Source of the DNA: JAADHI01 sp964451325
Lineage (GTDB): Bacteria > Nitrospirota > Nitrospiria > SBBL01 > JAADHI01
Length of the DNA: 64,000 nucleotides
Assembly: GCA_964451325.1 (NCBI GenBank)
Contig: CAYVHO010000009.1
Span: 1 to 64,000 of the forward strand
Reading direction: 5' to 3'
The notes under the pieces were generated by a model that was not told the origin of the DNA, searched no databases, and saw nothing but the letters and a program-made list of their open reading frames with translations. Shown piece after piece: positions 63,988 to 64,000 of the stretch (position 1 is its first letter; every line of letters begins with the position of its first letter). The translations under genes and the position numbers were made by a program.

Positions 63988-64000
63988 GTGTCCAGGTTCA
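63988..64000 (+). CDS. Start of a possible further gene (partial)
   Basis: GTG at 63988 is preceded by AAGAGG (63975-63980) at a normal distance, and the frame is open to the window end (four codons, VSRF). It may be the first codons of a gene continuing outside. Too short to identify. Confidence 0.25.

Overview
The window reads as a chromosomal segment of a Gram-negative bacterium of mid-range GC. Outer-membrane-type proteins, an FtsE-FtsX-EnvC set, a lipoprotein with a lipobox and a signal-anchored HtrA protease all point to two membranes. Several features are familiar from deltaproteobacterial-grade lineages: ffh-rpsP-KH-rimM-trmD-rplS-rnhB-yraN, ispD-ispF-cysE-mutY, a perfect CIRCE before groES-groEL, a membrane-anchored PIN-TRAM protein, and a fused MFS/spermidine synthase. 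The exact taxon cannot be settled from the sequence alone.

Layout. (1) 1-4.0 kb is an accessory zone. It holds an AT-rich DUF6615 gene behind two palindromes, a YcaQ-type DNA glycosylase, and a small toxin-antitoxin-like pair (53-aa protein plus GNAT). Three copies of a REP-like palindromic repeat separate these genes. (2) 4.2-25.8 kb is a long same-strand cluster encoding what looks like a complete extracellular contractile injection system (eCIS, related to PVC/Afp/MAC/AlgoCIS). It comprises a DUF4255 cap protein, one sheath, three tube proteins, DUF5908, a LysM hub protein, a VgrG-like spike, gp25, a PAAR-like tip, two baseplate wedge proteins, an S74-type fibre, a multi-Ig protein, a tape measure and an AAA+ ATPase. 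A near-consensus promoter lies upstream. (3) 25.9-27.9 kb is the likely payload and boundary zone. It contains a JAMM-like candidate effector, a small partner gene, an IS3 transposase remnant and a VapBC pair. (4) 28.1-33.7 kb is a four-gene, translationally coupled operon: fused MFS/spermidine synthase, a small membrane protein, a beta-helix/CFI-box surface protein and an outer-membrane barrel. (5) 33.7-41.9 kb holds proS, a large multidomain lipoprotein, a truncated membrane-protein fragment, a YjjJ-type HipA kinase and bioA. (6) 42-64 kb is core genome: htrA, PIN-TRAM, ispD, ispF, cysE, mutY, a diguanylate cyclase, the ffh-rplS ribosome/translation block, rnhB, yraN, ftsEX, an envC-like gene, ctpA, groESL, trxA, recN and a D-2-hydroxyacid dehydrogenase.

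How the parts work together. In the eCIS, the cap and tape measure should set and close tube length. The sheath and tube form the contractile shaft. LysM, VgrG, gp25, PAAR and the two wedge proteins form the baseplate and spike. The S74 fibre and perhaps the Ig-repeat protein bind the target, and the ATPase assists assembly or loading. The gene directly after the ATPase has the position and architecture of a cargo toxin: a basic, low-complexity N-terminus followed by a metalloprotease-like HxH...SxxD motif. It is the most attractive candidate for an undescribed function in the window.
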